A DNA stretch of 64,000 nt from JAUZOB01 sp963692465 (GTDB taxonomy: Bacteria > Bacteroidota > Bacteroidia > Bacteroidales > Prolixibacteraceae). How positions within the stretch are numbered: position 1 is the first letter of the stretch; each line of letters begins with the position of its first letter. The notes beneath the pieces are model-generated. The model did not search any database. It was given only the letters and a program-made list of their open reading frames with translations, and had not been told where the DNA came from. The position numbers were made by a program, and so were the translations under genes. This document shows, piece after piece, positions 52,231-61,125 of the stretch. Location: NCBI GenBank assembly GCA_963692465.1, contig OY829943.1, positions 1,054,001 through 1,118,000 on the forward strand. The letters are read 5' to 3'.

Positions 52231-53631
52231 TTGGAAGCAAAAACACTTTTTGACAAGATATGGGATGCACATGTAGTGCATCAGATCGAAGATGGACCCA
52301 GTGTCCTCTATATTGATCGTCATTACATCCATGAAGTTACGAGTCCTGTAGCCTTTCTTGATCTTGACAAACGCGGCTTAAAGGTCTTCCGGCCAGAAAA
52401 AACGACAGCAACTCCAGATCATAATGTTCCAACGATGAACCAAGATCGTCCGGTTGCTGATATTCTCTCAAGGAATCAGTTAGCAACTCTTTCGACTAAT
52501 TGCAAAAAGCACAACATAACACTATACGGACTCGGAAACCAACGGCATGGCATTGTACATGTTGTCGGTCCGGAATTGGGAATAACCCAACCGGGAATGA
52601 CCATTGTCTGCGGGGACAGCCATACCTCTACGCACGGAGCGTTAGGTTGCGTTGCCTTTGGTATTGGTACCAGTGAGGTGGAGATGGTACTGGCTAGTCA
52701 GTGCGTTCTGCAGCCTAAACCGAAGAAAATGCACATTGTCGTTAACGGATCATTAAAAAAGGGCGTTACGGCAAAAGATATTATCCTTTACGTCATCTCA
52801 AAAATATCGACAAGCGGAGGAACCGGTCATTTCATCGAATTCGGTGGTTCTGCAATTAAGAATCTTTCAATTGAAGGAAGAATGACCGTATGCAATATGA
52901 GTATTGAATGCGGTGCACGTGGAGGGATGATTGCTCCGGATGAAAAAACCATTGAATATCTCAAAGGGAAAGAATTTGCCCCCAAGGGAAAAGGTTGGGA
53001 TAAGGCCACTGAAGAATGGAAAAAACTTTATTCAGATCCGAATGCCGTATTCGATAAAGAATACATTTTTGATGCGGATGATATTGCTCCAATGATTACT
53101 TATGGAACAAATCCTGGAATGGGAATCAAAATAGATGGACAGATTCCTGACGGAAAAAAATTAAAAGGGACAGACCTCATCACGTTTAAGAAGTCCCTTA
53201 AATACATGGGATTCAACCCGGGAGAGAAACTTCTCGGGAAACCGGTTGACTATGTCTTTGTTGGAAGTTGTACCAATGGAAGAATTGAAGACCTTCGAAT
53301 CTTTGCCGCTTTTGTAAAGGGGAAAAAGAAAATGGAGGGGATTACCGCATGGATCGTTCCCGGGTCAAAGCAAGTAGAGAAACAAGCCAGAGAAGAAGGA
53401 ATTGTCGATATTCTTAATGAAGCAGGCTTTGAATTCCGTCAACCAGGATGCTCTGCTTGTTTGGCAATGAACGAAGACAAAATTCCTTCAGGAAAATACA
53501 GCGTTGCGACTTCCAATCGTAATTTTGAAGGTCGCCAGGGACCAGGGGCAAGAACAATGCTCGCAAGTCCACTTGTTGCCGCAGCAGCTGCGGTTACTGG
53601 TGTAATCACGGATCCCCGTACTTTAATGTAA
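52231..53631 (+). CDS. leuC: 3-isopropylmalate dehydratase, large subunit
   Basis: 466 residues. An aconitase-family enzyme that isomerises 2- to 3-isopropylmalate. Fe-S cluster cysteines are in VGSCTNGRIEDL and the GCSACLAMNEDK block; VCGDSHTSTHGALGCVAFGIGTSEVE is the signature. The start is TTG: upstream in frame there is a stop four codons before it, and no ATG precedes the conserved TLFDKIWDAHVV, so TTG must be used. LeuD follows after 27 bp. Confidence 0.95.
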   Translation: MEAKTLFDKIWDAHVVHQIEDGPSVLYIDRHYIHEVTSPVAFLDLDKRGLKVFRPEKTTATPDHNVPTMNQDRPVADILSRNQLATLSTNCKKHNITLYGLGNQRHGIVHVVGPELGITQPGMTIVCGDSHTSTHGALGCVAFGIGTSEVEMVLASQCVLQPKPKKMHIVVNGSLKKGVTAKDIILYVISKISTSGGTGHFIEFGGSAIKNLSIEGRMTVCNMSIECGARGGMIAPDEKTIEYLKGKEFAPKGKGWDKATEEWKKLYSDPNAVFDKEYIFDADDIAPMITYGTNPGMGIKIDGQIPDGKKLKGTDLITFKKSLKYMGFNPGEKLLGKPVDYVFVGSCTNGRIEDLRIFAAFVKGKKKMEGITAWIVPGSKQVEKQAREEGIVDILNEAGFEFRQPGCSACLAMNEDKIPSGKYSVATSNRNFEGRQGPGARTMLASPLVAAAAAVTGVITDPRTLM

Positions 53632-53658
53632 ATTGGTTTCACTTTAAATTGACAAAAA

Positions 53659-54249
53659 ATGCCTATAGATAAATTTACAACAATCGTTTCTCCGGCAGTA
53701 CCACTCCCAATTGAGAATGTTGATACTGACCAGATTATTCCCGCCCGTTTTCTGAAAGCCGTTGAACGTAAAGGATTTGGAGACAATCTCTTTCGTGACT
53801 GGCGTTATGACAAGAACAACAAACCCGTTCCTGAATTTGTATTAAACAGTTCCTGTTATCAGGGAAAGATTCTGGTTGCAGGTAAAAATTTCGGAAGCGG
53901 ATCCAGTCGTGAGCATGCAGCATGGTCTATCTATGACTATGGATTTAGGGTTGTTGTTTCCAGTTTCTTTGCTGATATTTTTAAGAATAATGCACTCAAT
54001 AACGGACTACTGCCGGTACAGGTTCCTGCTGATTTCTTAGAAAAAATATTTGCGATTATTAAAGAAGATCCCAAAGCACAGTTTGAAGTAAATCTTCAGG
54101 ATCAAACCTTTAAAATCATTGCGACCGGAGAAAAAGTGGGTTTTGAAATCAATACCTATAAGAGACAATGCCTGCTAAATGGATATGATGATATTGACTA
54201 TTTGGTGAGTATATCCGATAAAATCACCGAATTTGAAAAACAACACTAA
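53659..54249 (+). CDS. leuD: 3-isopropylmalate dehydratase, small subunit
   Basis: 196 residues. The swivelling domain of the aconitase fold: PIENVDTDQIIPARFLK near the start and the substrate-binding loop GKNFGSGSSREHAAWSIYDYGFRVVVSSFFADIFKNN. Partner of LeuC. Confidence 0.96.
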   Translation: MPIDKFTTIVSPAVPLPIENVDTDQIIPARFLKAVERKGFGDNLFRDWRYDKNNKPVPEFVLNSSCYQGKILVAGKNFGSGSSREHAAWSIYDYGFRVVVSSFFADIFKNNALNNGLLPVQVPADFLEKIFAIIKEDPKAQFEVNLQDQTFKIIATGEKVGFEINTYKRQCLLNGYDDIDYLVSISDKITEFEKQH

Positions 54250-54276
54250 TCGTATCGGAATAAGGAAAAAGCTAAT

Positions 54277-55803
54277 ATGACGCAGTATGTAGAAATAATG
54301 GATACCACCCTTCGTGATGGTGAGCAGACTTCCGGTGTCTCTTTCACAGACACCGAGAAGCTCAGTCTGGCAAAAATTCTGCTTGAAGAATTAAAAGTCG
54401 ACCGGATCGAAATAGCATCTGCTCGGGTTTCAGAAGGAGAATTTTTGGCAGTCAAAAAAATTGCAGAATGGGCTGCATCCAAACATCTGCTTGATAAAAT
54501 TGAAATACTGGGATTTATTGATGGAACAATTTCCGTCGATTGGATTAACAATGCAGGAGGAAAAGTAATAAACTTGCTATGCAAAGGGTCTTATCGGCAC
54601 GTAACAGAACAGCTAAGAAAGACACCAGAGGAACATGTTGCCGACATCAAAAAATCAATTGCATATGCGAACGAAAAGGGCATTCGGGCAAATATTTATC
54701 TGGAGGACTGGTCTAATGGAATGCGTAATTCCAAAGACTATGTCTTTTATATGCTTGATCAATTAAAAGGTGAGAAGATCGGCCGATTCATGTTACCCGA
54801 CACACTTGGTATTTTAAGTCCCGATGAAACTTATAGTTTTTGTAAAGAGATGCTAACAAAATATCCGGATCTTCGCTTTGATTTTCATGCTCATAACGAT
54901 TATGATCTGGCTACAGCCAATGTGTACAATGCATTAAAAGCAGGAATTAACTGCATTCACACTACCGTTAACGGACTGGGAGAAAGAGCAGGGAATGCGC
55001 CTATTTCAAGTGTTATCGGCTTAATCATCGATCATTTACATCTGAGGACTTCAATTGACGAAAGCCGGCTTACTAAAGTAAGTCAGCTAGTCGAATCTTT
55101 TTCCGGAGTACGGATTCCACCGAATCAACCGCTTATAGGAGAAAATGTATTCACTCAGTGCAGTGGAGTTCATGCAGACGGAGACAATAAGAATCAGCTT
55201 TACTCCAATGATTTGATTCCTGAACGTTTTGGTAGGAAAAGACAATATGCCCTTGGAAAAACTTCAGGAAAGGCCAATATCCGTAAAAATCTTGAAGAAA
55301 TCGGCATTATTTTAAGTACCGAATCATTAAAGAAAGTAACAGCGAAGATCGTTGAATTAGGCGATCATAAAGAAGCTGTCACGACAGAAGATTTGCCTTA
55401 TATTGTTTCAGATGTACTGAAAAGTGAAACAATCGGACAACACATAAGAGTAATCAACTACAATATTTCTCTTGCAAAAAATCTGCATCCCAGTGCTACG
55501 GTTAGTATCGAAATTGATGGAGAAAAGCATGAAGCACATTCTCCTGGCGATGGACAATATGATGCCTTTATGAATGCATTAAAAAAGATTTATTTCAAAT
55601 TAAATAAACCTTTTCCTCAACTGGTTAATTATTCGGTAGCAATTCCTCCCGGAGGAAAAACAGACGCATTAGTCGAAACCGTTATTACCTGGAAACTAAA
55701 CCGGGAATTTAAAACCAGGGGGCTTGAAACCGATCAGACATCTGCGGCTATTACCGCAACGGAAAAGATGTTAAATGTTATAGAAAACGATTTTACAGTT
55801 TAA
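54277..55803 (+). CDS. second LeuA-family synthase (probable citramalate synthase)
   Basis: 508 residues of the same family as LeuA but clearly different: MDTTLRDGEQTSGVSFT, the metal motif DFHAHNDYDLATANVYNAL and a C-terminal LeuA-type allosteric domain (about 395-505). The TSGVSF version of the signature and HAHNDYDLA are features of (R)-citramalate synthase (CimA) and its relatives, which condense pyruvate and acetyl-CoA so that LeuC, LeuD and LeuB can make 2-oxobutyrate for isoleucine. The position between leuD and leuB fits. A second isopropylmalate synthase is the alternative. Confidence 0.7.
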   Translation: MTQYVEIMDTTLRDGEQTSGVSFTDTEKLSLAKILLEELKVDRIEIASARVSEGEFLAVKKIAEWAASKHLLDKIEILGFIDGTISVDWINNAGGKVINLLCKGSYRHVTEQLRKTPEEHVADIKKSIAYANEKGIRANIYLEDWSNGMRNSKDYVFYMLDQLKGEKIGRFMLPDTLGILSPDETYSFCKEMLTKYPDLRFDFHAHNDYDLATANVYNALKAGINCIHTTVNGLGERAGNAPISSVIGLIIDHLHLRTSIDESRLTKVSQLVESFSGVRIPPNQPLIGENVFTQCSGVHADGDNKNQLYSNDLIPERFGRKRQYALGKTSGKANIRKNLEEIGIILSTESLKKVTAKIVELGDHKEAVTTEDLPYIVSDVLKSETIGQHIRVINYNISLAKNLHPSATVSIEIDGEKHEAHSPGDGQYDAFMNALKKIYFKLNKPFPQLVNYSVAIPPGGKTDALVETVITWKLNREFKTRGLETDQTSAAITATEKMLNVIENDFTV

Positions 55804-55821
55804 TCTTTTAGAAAAAATACA

Positions 55822-56898
55822 ATGAGTAAGAAACTCAATATTGCCGTTTTACCCGGAGACGGGATTGGACCGGAAATTATTGCGCAAGCATTAGCGGTCA
55901 CCAAAGCTATCGCAGAAAAGTTTGGTCATTCCTTAACGTATAAATATGGAATAACAGGAGCAGGAGCTATAGACAAAGTCGGTGATCCATACCCGGAAGA
56001 AACACACCAACTCTGTATGAATGCAGATGCCGTACTTTTTGGGGCAGTTGGAGATCCTAAATTTGATAATAATCCAAAAGCAAAGGTTCGTCCGGAACAG
56101 GGATTATTGAAGATGCGTCAGAAACTCGGACTTTATGCAAATATTCGCCCGCTTACTATTTTCAAATCTTTAATCGACAAATCTCCATTAAAGAACGAAT
56201 TGGTCGACGGTGCAGATTTTGTTTGTATCCGTGAACTGACAGGTGGTATTTACTTTGGAAAACCTCAGGGCCGATCAGAAGATGGAAATACAGCCTATGA
56301 TACCAGCATGTACAGCCGGGAGGAGATCGAACGGATTCTGAAATTAGCATTTGAATTCGCCGGACAAAGAAAGAAGAAGCTGACGGTTGTAGATAAAGCG
56401 AATGTCCTTGCCACCTCCAGACTTTGGAGAGAGGTTGCACAGGGAATGAAGTCTGACTATCCGGACATTGACGTTGAATTCATTTTTGTTGACAATGCAG
56501 CGATGCAAATTATTCAATGGCCAAAACGCTTTGATGTTTTAGTTACGGAAAATATGTTCGGAGATATTCTTACTGATGAAGCAAGTGTTATCAGCGGGTC
56601 TCTGGGACTTTTACCTTCAGCTTCAATAGGAATTCACACCTCATTATTTGAGCCGATTCATGGATCGTACCCGCAAGCTGCCGGGAAAAATATTGCAAAC
56701 CCGATTGCAACAATCTTATCCGCTGCAATGATGTTCGAATATGCATTCAATCTGAAAGAAGAGGGCAAACTGATACGGGAAGCCGTTGAACAATCAATTG
56801 TACAAAATGTTGTTACGGAAGATCTTGCCGGCAACAATAAGGCCTACCACACAACAGAAGTCGGAGAATGGATTATCAACTACATTAAAAATAAATAG
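55822..56898 (+). CDS. leuB: 3-isopropylmalate dehydrogenase
   Basis: 358 residues. NAD-dependent oxidative decarboxylase of leucine synthesis: LNIAVLPGDGIGPEI at the start, the substrate loop LLKMRQKLGLYANIRP, ELTGGIYFGKPQGR, the catalytic Lys in VDKANVLATSRLWR and the Mg/NAD motif NMFGDILTDEASVISGSLGLLPSAS, with the NAD loop HGSYPQAAGKNIANP. Last gene of the operon, followed by a strong terminator. Confidence 0.96.
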   Translation: MSKKLNIAVLPGDGIGPEIIAQALAVTKAIAEKFGHSLTYKYGITGAGAIDKVGDPYPEETHQLCMNADAVLFGAVGDPKFDNNPKAKVRPEQGLLKMRQKLGLYANIRPLTIFKSLIDKSPLKNELVDGADFVCIRELTGGIYFGKPQGRSEDGNTAYDTSMYSREEIERILKLAFEFAGQRKKKLTVVDKANVLATSRLWREVAQGMKSDYPDIDVEFIFVDNAAMQIIQWPKRFDVLVTENMFGDILTDEASVISGSLGLLPSASIGIHTSLFEPIHGSYPQAAGKNIANPIATILSAAMMFEYAFNLKEEGKLIREAVEQSIVQNVVTEDLAGNNKAYHTTEVGEWIINYIKNK

Positions 56899-56920
56899 AT
56901 CACATCGTTCTATAAAAATA

Positions 56921-56953
56921 AAAAAGCCGGTTATAAATATAACCGGCTTTTTT
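56921..56953 (+). terminator. terminator of the ilv-leu operon (bidirectional)
   Basis: A perfect 15-bp stem (56921-56935 with 56938-56952, the innermost pairs forming the loop), with A-tract and T-tract flanks. It also serves the convergent GH125 gene. Confidence 0.92.
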
Positions 56954-56992
56954 ATGTATACGAATTAGTCGAGCCCTCGCTCAAGATTCATG

Positions 56993-58426
56993 CTAGTATT
57001 CCCGATTCAATAGATTAGGATGATGTTCTGCAACTTTCAGCATCATTTCACCAAAAAGAGTGTTCGCCCAGGCGAACCATTTACGGGTAAATTTATCCGG
57101 ATTATCCTTTAAAAAGCTCTCGTGCATAAAACCGGTTCCGGCATGTGTTCGTTTTAACATTCGGAGGCCACTGGCAATCTCAGCTTCATCATTGCTGGTA
57201 ATAACGCGCATAATGATTGACATCGGCCAGATATAATCGACCCCTACATGTGGTCCACCAATTCCCTCTGCATATTTCCCCTTAAAGAAAAAAGGATTGC
57301 TTTTACTCAAAATAAATTTCCGGGTACGCACATACAACGGATCCGTCTGTTTTAATCCTTCAAGATAAGGCAAAGCCAAAAGGCTCGGGATATTAGAATC
57401 ATCCATCAAAAGCTGGTTTCCAAAACCATCAACTTCGAAAGCCAGAATTTCACCAAACTCTGGATGGTTGTGCACAGCATATTTTTTCAAAGCTCCATCT
57501 ATTTCTTTAGCAAAAGAGGAACACTCAGCAGCGAACTCCTGATCTCCGGCAATCTTACGACTCATCTCTGCAAGTTGATGCAAGGATACCATTGCAAAAT
57601 AGTTGGAAGGAATCAGAAAAAGGAAAGTCGTTGTATCATCGGAAGGACGGAACCCGGAACAAATTAATCCGGTCGGTTTAATGGGGTTCCCCCAACCATA
57701 CCCTGGCATCGTATCGGTATTAGTCGTGGTATTCCTCATAAAAGAATAGGGACCACGATCCTTTTTCCGTTGTTGCTCACGGAACGTTTTAACAACTAAT
57801 TTCATTGCATTCAGCCAATCTGCGTTAAAGCAAGAAGTATCCCCGGTATTCTTCCAATAATGATAAGCGAGTCGGATCGGATAGCATAAAGAATCAATTT
57901 CCCATTTTCGCTCATGTAATTCCGCTTTCATAGCAGTCACATCCGTAAACCATTCGGAATGCTCCGGCCCTTCATTAAAAGCATTCGCATAAGGGTCTAT
58001 GCCAATACACCATACCTGACGATTAATGACTCCTTGTATTAATTTTTTCAATTCAGGGTCCTGCTTTACCATCGGGAGATAAGGCCAAACCTGTGCTGTT
58101 GAATCTCTAAGCCACATGGCATTAATATCACCGGTAATAACAAAAGTGTCCGGTTTCCCATTTTTCTCAGAGAAACGAACAGTTGTATCAAGTGTGTTCG
58201 GAAAACAGTTCTCAAACATCCATGCAAGTTCTTTGTCCTTTACAATCTTTTTCATGGATTCAATCTTCGCATCGACAACCTGACTCACGAACTTCCGTTC
58301 ACTTAAAGGAGGGCGATGAGAAATTAATTCATGGTCAAGACTCATACCGTTGGCCCATGAAGGCATTGCTGCAATTCCTAAACCGGCAATTCCGGCTTGC
58401 TTTAAAAAATTTCTTCGATTTGTCAT
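56993..58426 (-). CDS. GH125 exo-alpha-1,6-mannosidase, Tat-exported
   Basis: 477 residues. The N terminus has a twin-arginine motif (NRRNFLK) and hydrophobic stretch AGIAGLGIAAMPSWA, so it is probably exported folded by Tat. Family landmarks of metal-independent GH125 mannosidases are TGDINAMWLRDSTAQVWPYL, RQVWCIGIDPYANAFNEGPEHSEW, ICSGFRPSDDTTTFLFLIPSNYFA and GGPHVGVDYIWPMSIIMRVIT. It removes alpha-1,6-linked mannose from glycans. No other glycan-degrading gene, SusC/D pair or regulator is nearby, which is unusual for such an enzyme in Bacteroidota. Confidence 0.93.
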   Translation of the reverse strand: MTNRRNFLKQAGIAGLGIAAMPSWANGMSLDHELISHRPPLSERKFVSQVVDAKIESMKKIVKDKELAWMFENCFPNTLDTTVRFSEKNGKPDTFVITGDINAMWLRDSTAQVWPYLPMVKQDPELKKLIQGVINRQVWCIGIDPYANAFNEGPEHSEWFTDVTAMKAELHERKWEIDSLCYPIRLAYHYWKNTGDTSCFNADWLNAMKLVVKTFREQQRKKDRGPYSFMRNTTTNTDTMPGYGWGNPIKPTGLICSGFRPSDDTTTFLFLIPSNYFAMVSLHQLAEMSRKIAGDQEFAAECSSFAKEIDGALKKYAVHNHPEFGEILAFEVDGFGNQLLMDDSNIPSLLALPYLEGLKQTDPLYVRTRKFILSKSNPFFFKGKYAEGIGGPHVGVDYIWPMSIIMRVITSNDEAEIASGLRMLKRTHAGTGFMHESFLKDNPDKFTRKWFAWANTLFGEMMLKVAEHHPNLLNREY

Positions 58427-58446
58427 GATTATGGATTTGGTCCCAC

Positions 58447-58454
58447 CAAAAATA
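58447..58454 (-). promoter_or_regulatory. -7 element of the GH125 gene
   Basis: CAAAaaTA on the plus strand reads TAttTTTG on the minus strand, 20 bp upstream of the start. Confidence 0.5.
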
Positions 58455-58605
58455 AGACATTTAGATCTATAACCATTGGTCCCGAATCAAAAATTGCCTC
58501 TTTTTGAAAAGCGAAGGAAAAAATTTGTGTCTTTTTATCAAGAAAATCGTCCTAATATCGGTGAGTTCTAATCGTCCGGTTTTTGAGAAACAAAATATCA
58601 GAACA

Positions 58606-58634
58606 TTGTCCTTTAAATGATTTATCTATTTTTG
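58606..58634 (+). promoter_or_regulatory. promoter of the DUF2807 lipoprotein gene
   Basis: TTG at 58606-58608 and TAttTTTG at 58627-58634, spacer 18 bp. The leader to the ATG is about 95 nt. Confidence 0.55.
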
Positions 58635-58735
58635 CATTCTAATAATTACGATACATAGAAAAAAGAACCGGAGTTTAAAACTCGAAACAGATCTCTTTCA
58701 TTGTTTTAATAATCAGTCACACAGAAAATAAATTC

Positions 58736-59461
58736 ATGAAAAAAGTCCTATTCCTATTTGCCGCATTTTTTATTCTTTTAGTCTCAAGCTATTCTTGCGT
58801 CACAGTCGATCCGGTTATTGTCGGAAATCAAAATACAGAAACAGAATACAGAGAAAGTGATTATTTTGAAAAAATATCGGTATCGGTTCCCTATCACGTG
58901 ACGGTAAAAAACGGGCTCACATCGTCTGTTCAGATAATAGCGGAATCGAATCTTATCCCTTATATTGAAACAAAGCTTGGCGATAAAACGTTATACATTA
59001 ATATTGAGGGTAACACTGAGCTAATAAATCATGATCAGATAGAGATCATCATAACAACACCAAACCTAAATGAAATAAGACAATATGATTCCGGAGAAAT
59101 AATAACAGACTATTTCAATCCCTCAACGGTCGATTTGGAAAATCTCGGATCAGGAACTATTGATGCTGCTTTCAATACCAATGAATTACATGCAGATGTA
59201 TCAGGAAGCGGCAAAATTATTTTAGAAGGAACTGCAGAAACGGCTGCAATGAGAGTGAGTGAATCAGGATCTATTGAAGCTTATAATTTTGTTCTTTATA
59301 ACGGAGATGCCTCAATGACAGGAGGAGGAACCATTTTTATTAATGCAAAAGAGAATCTCAATGTAAATATCTCAGGGAATGGGAACATTTATTACATTAA
59401 TTACCCTGTAATTTATCAGAACATAACCGGTTTCGGCCGATTAATAAACGCGAACAATTAA
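58736..59461 (+). CDS. head-GIN/DUF2807 lipoprotein
   Basis: 241 residues. The signal peptide ends in a lipobox-like SYSC with Cys21, so the protein is probably a lipoprotein. The remainder is a right-handed beta-helix-like DUF2807 (putative auto-transporter adhesin, head GIN) domain, with repeated short strands such as VDLENLGSGTIDAAF, LHADVSGSGKIILEG and LNVNISGNGNIYYIN carrying the G-S/N-G turns. Function unknown; abundant in Bacteroidota. It precedes a small outer-membrane protein gene by 13 bp. Confidence 0.85.
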   Translation: MKKVLFLFAAFFILLVSSYSCVTVDPVIVGNQNTETEYRESDYFEKISVSVPYHVTVKNGLTSSVQIIAESNLIPYIETKLGDKTLYINIEGNTELINHDQIEIIITTPNLNEIRQYDSGEIITDYFNPSTVDLENLGSGTIDAAFNTNELHADVSGSGKIILEGTAETAAMRVSESGSIEAYNFVLYNGDASMTGGGTIFINAKENLNVNISGNGNIYYINYPVIYQNITGFGRLINANN

Positions 59462-59474
59462 AAAAACAAAAAAC

Positions 59475-59948
59475 ATGAAAAAAGGAATTCTAATTCTTAT
59501 TCTACTGGTCACAAGTATTTGTGGATTGAAAGCACAAGGATATGATAACAGTATTGGTCTTCGTGGGGGATATTCTGCTGGCATCTTTTACCGGTACTAC
59601 ATGAATTCAGCAAACTCTATACGAGTACTTCTCAGCACAAGAGACGAAGGACTACAGGTAACCCTATTGAGAGAATATTATCAGGCACTTCCCAATAATT
59701 TTTCTTTCGTCTATGGATTTGGTGGACATCTTGGTTATACTGGATGGAATGATTATTCAAATGGGAATAGAGATAATCAGCAAAGGGCAGTCGTTGGTGT
59801 AGACGGACTTGTGGGATTAGACTATAATTTTCGGGAAGTACCGCTTTCTATCGGGATTGAAGCAAAACCATTCATTGACTTCGGCGGAGAGCATGATTTT
59901 TACGCCATGCCCTTAGACTTTGCTCTTACATTTCGGGTTAATTTTTAA
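59475..59948 (+). CDS. small outer-membrane beta-barrel-like protein
   Basis: 157 residues with a signal peptide (about 1-20, ending GLKAQ). The mature part has alternating amphipathic strands rich in Tyr, Phe and Gly (SIGLRGGYSAGIFYRYYM, FSFVYGFGGHLGYTGW) and ends in a Phe (LTFRVNF), as is usual for outer-membrane barrels inserted by BamA. Eight-stranded size. Family not identified; probably co-transcribed with the lipoprotein gene. Confidence 0.65.
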   Translation: MKKGILILILLVTSICGLKAQGYDNSIGLRGGYSAGIFYRYYMNSANSIRVLLSTRDEGLQVTLLREYYQALPNNFSFVYGFGGHLGYTGWNDYSNGNRDNQQRAVVGVDGLVGLDYNFREVPLSIGIEAKPFIDFGGEHDFYAMPLDFALTFRVNF

Positions 59949-60068
59949 AAATTTAAAGACTTATTGCGCTATTCAATCAGTTATCATTCAATGAAAAGCG
60001 TTTAGATTCAAAGATTAGAATGCCCAAGGGTAGAAGAAGAAGGATCGGGTAACCCTGTTTCTTTTTTA

Positions 60069-60076
60069 TACCTTTG
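60069..60076 (+). promoter_or_regulatory. -7 element of the third EamA gene
   Basis: TAccTTTG, 19 bp upstream of the ATG at 60096. Confidence 0.5.
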
Positions 60077-60095
60077 AGGCAAATTTTTGGGTCCG

Positions 60096-61052
60096 ATGAA
60101 TCAAGGAATAAAAGGAAAAGTTTATTTAGCCGTTATCCTGGCCGAGATTTTCTGGAGTCTTTCTTTTATATGGATAAAAGTTGCCTTCAGTAGCTATAAG
60201 CCGATAACAATCATTTTCTTCCGGCTTGTCATTTCTGCCATCCTGATCTTTTCATTCGGACTATTAACAAAAAAGATAAAGAAACCTACCAGAAAAGGAT
60301 TTCAGAACTTAATGCTTATTGCCCTTTTTGAGCCATTCCTCTATTTTCTGGGAGAAAGTTTCGGGCTCCAGTATGTGTCATCAACACTGGGAGCAGTGAT
60401 TATTGCAACAATTCCGCTCTTTACCCCTATCACCGCATGGTATTTTTACAAAGAACATCTGCATCGTCGAAATTTTGCAGGTCTGTTAATTTCCTTTATC
60501 GGAGTTGGCATTGTTCTGTTCAATAATGATTTCTCAATACATGCTTCGACAAAAGGGTTATTGCTTCTTGGTCTGGCCGTTTTATCGTCACTGGGAAATG
60601 GTGTCGTTTTAAAAAAGGTAACCACTGATTATAATCCAGTAACCATTGTTGCCTTTCAAAATGGGATTGGAACCATTTTTTTCCTCCCGTTATGGCTTTT
60701 TTTCGGAATGAATAAATTTATGAATACCCCATTCGATTTAAAAGCCATGTTGGCCATTTTTAAACTGGCAATCATCGCCTCCTCTCTGGCATTCATATTC
60801 TACACCTATTCGCTCCAAAGATTAGGACTCATTAAGACAAGCATCTTTATCAATACAATTCCTGTTTTTACTGCTATTTTTGCACACTTTATTCTCGGGG
60901 AAGGACTAACCCTTCAGAAGTTTATCGGTATTGCATTAGTTGTGGGAGGAGTATTCATTTCACAGATAAATCCAAGTCAGAAAGAATTCAGACCTATCTA
61001 TATTTCAAATAATAATACCAGCGTAAAAAATCGCAAAGAGAGTACACAATGA
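60096..61052 (+). CDS. EamA-family transporter
   Basis: 318 residues with ten membrane helices. Begins KGKVYLAVILAEIFWSLSFIWIKVAF and the second repeat begins KGLLLLGLAVLSSLGNGVVLKK; a polar C-terminal tail follows. Substrate unknown. The frame opens with TTG at 60087 but the ATG three codons later is preferred. It lies 73 bp upstream of cmk, which may share the transcript. Confidence 0.87.
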   Translation: MNQGIKGKVYLAVILAEIFWSLSFIWIKVAFSSYKPITIIFFRLVISAILIFSFGLLTKKIKKPTRKGFQNLMLIALFEPFLYFLGESFGLQYVSSTLGAVIIATIPLFTPITAWYFYKEHLHRRNFAGLLISFIGVGIVLFNNDFSIHASTKGLLLLGLAVLSSLGNGVVLKKVTTDYNPVTIVAFQNGIGTIFFLPLWLFFGMNKFMNTPFDLKAMLAIFKLAIIASSLAFIFYTYSLQRLGLIKTSIFINTIPVFTAIFAHFILGEGLTLQKFIGIALVVGGVFISQINPSQKEFRPIYISNNNTSVKNRKESTQ

Positions 61053-61125
61053 TTAAATCAATCGTCAGATAAAAACATTATTCGTATTTTTTTGAACTAT
61101 TTTCATTAAAAAACCTTTAATAAAC

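Larger units (their letters stand above)
58427..58735. other. divergent intergenic region between GH125 and DUF2807 genes
   Basis: About 310 AT-rich bases holding two divergent promoters (58447-58454 minus; 58606-58634 plus). Nothing else recognisable. Confidence 0.5.
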
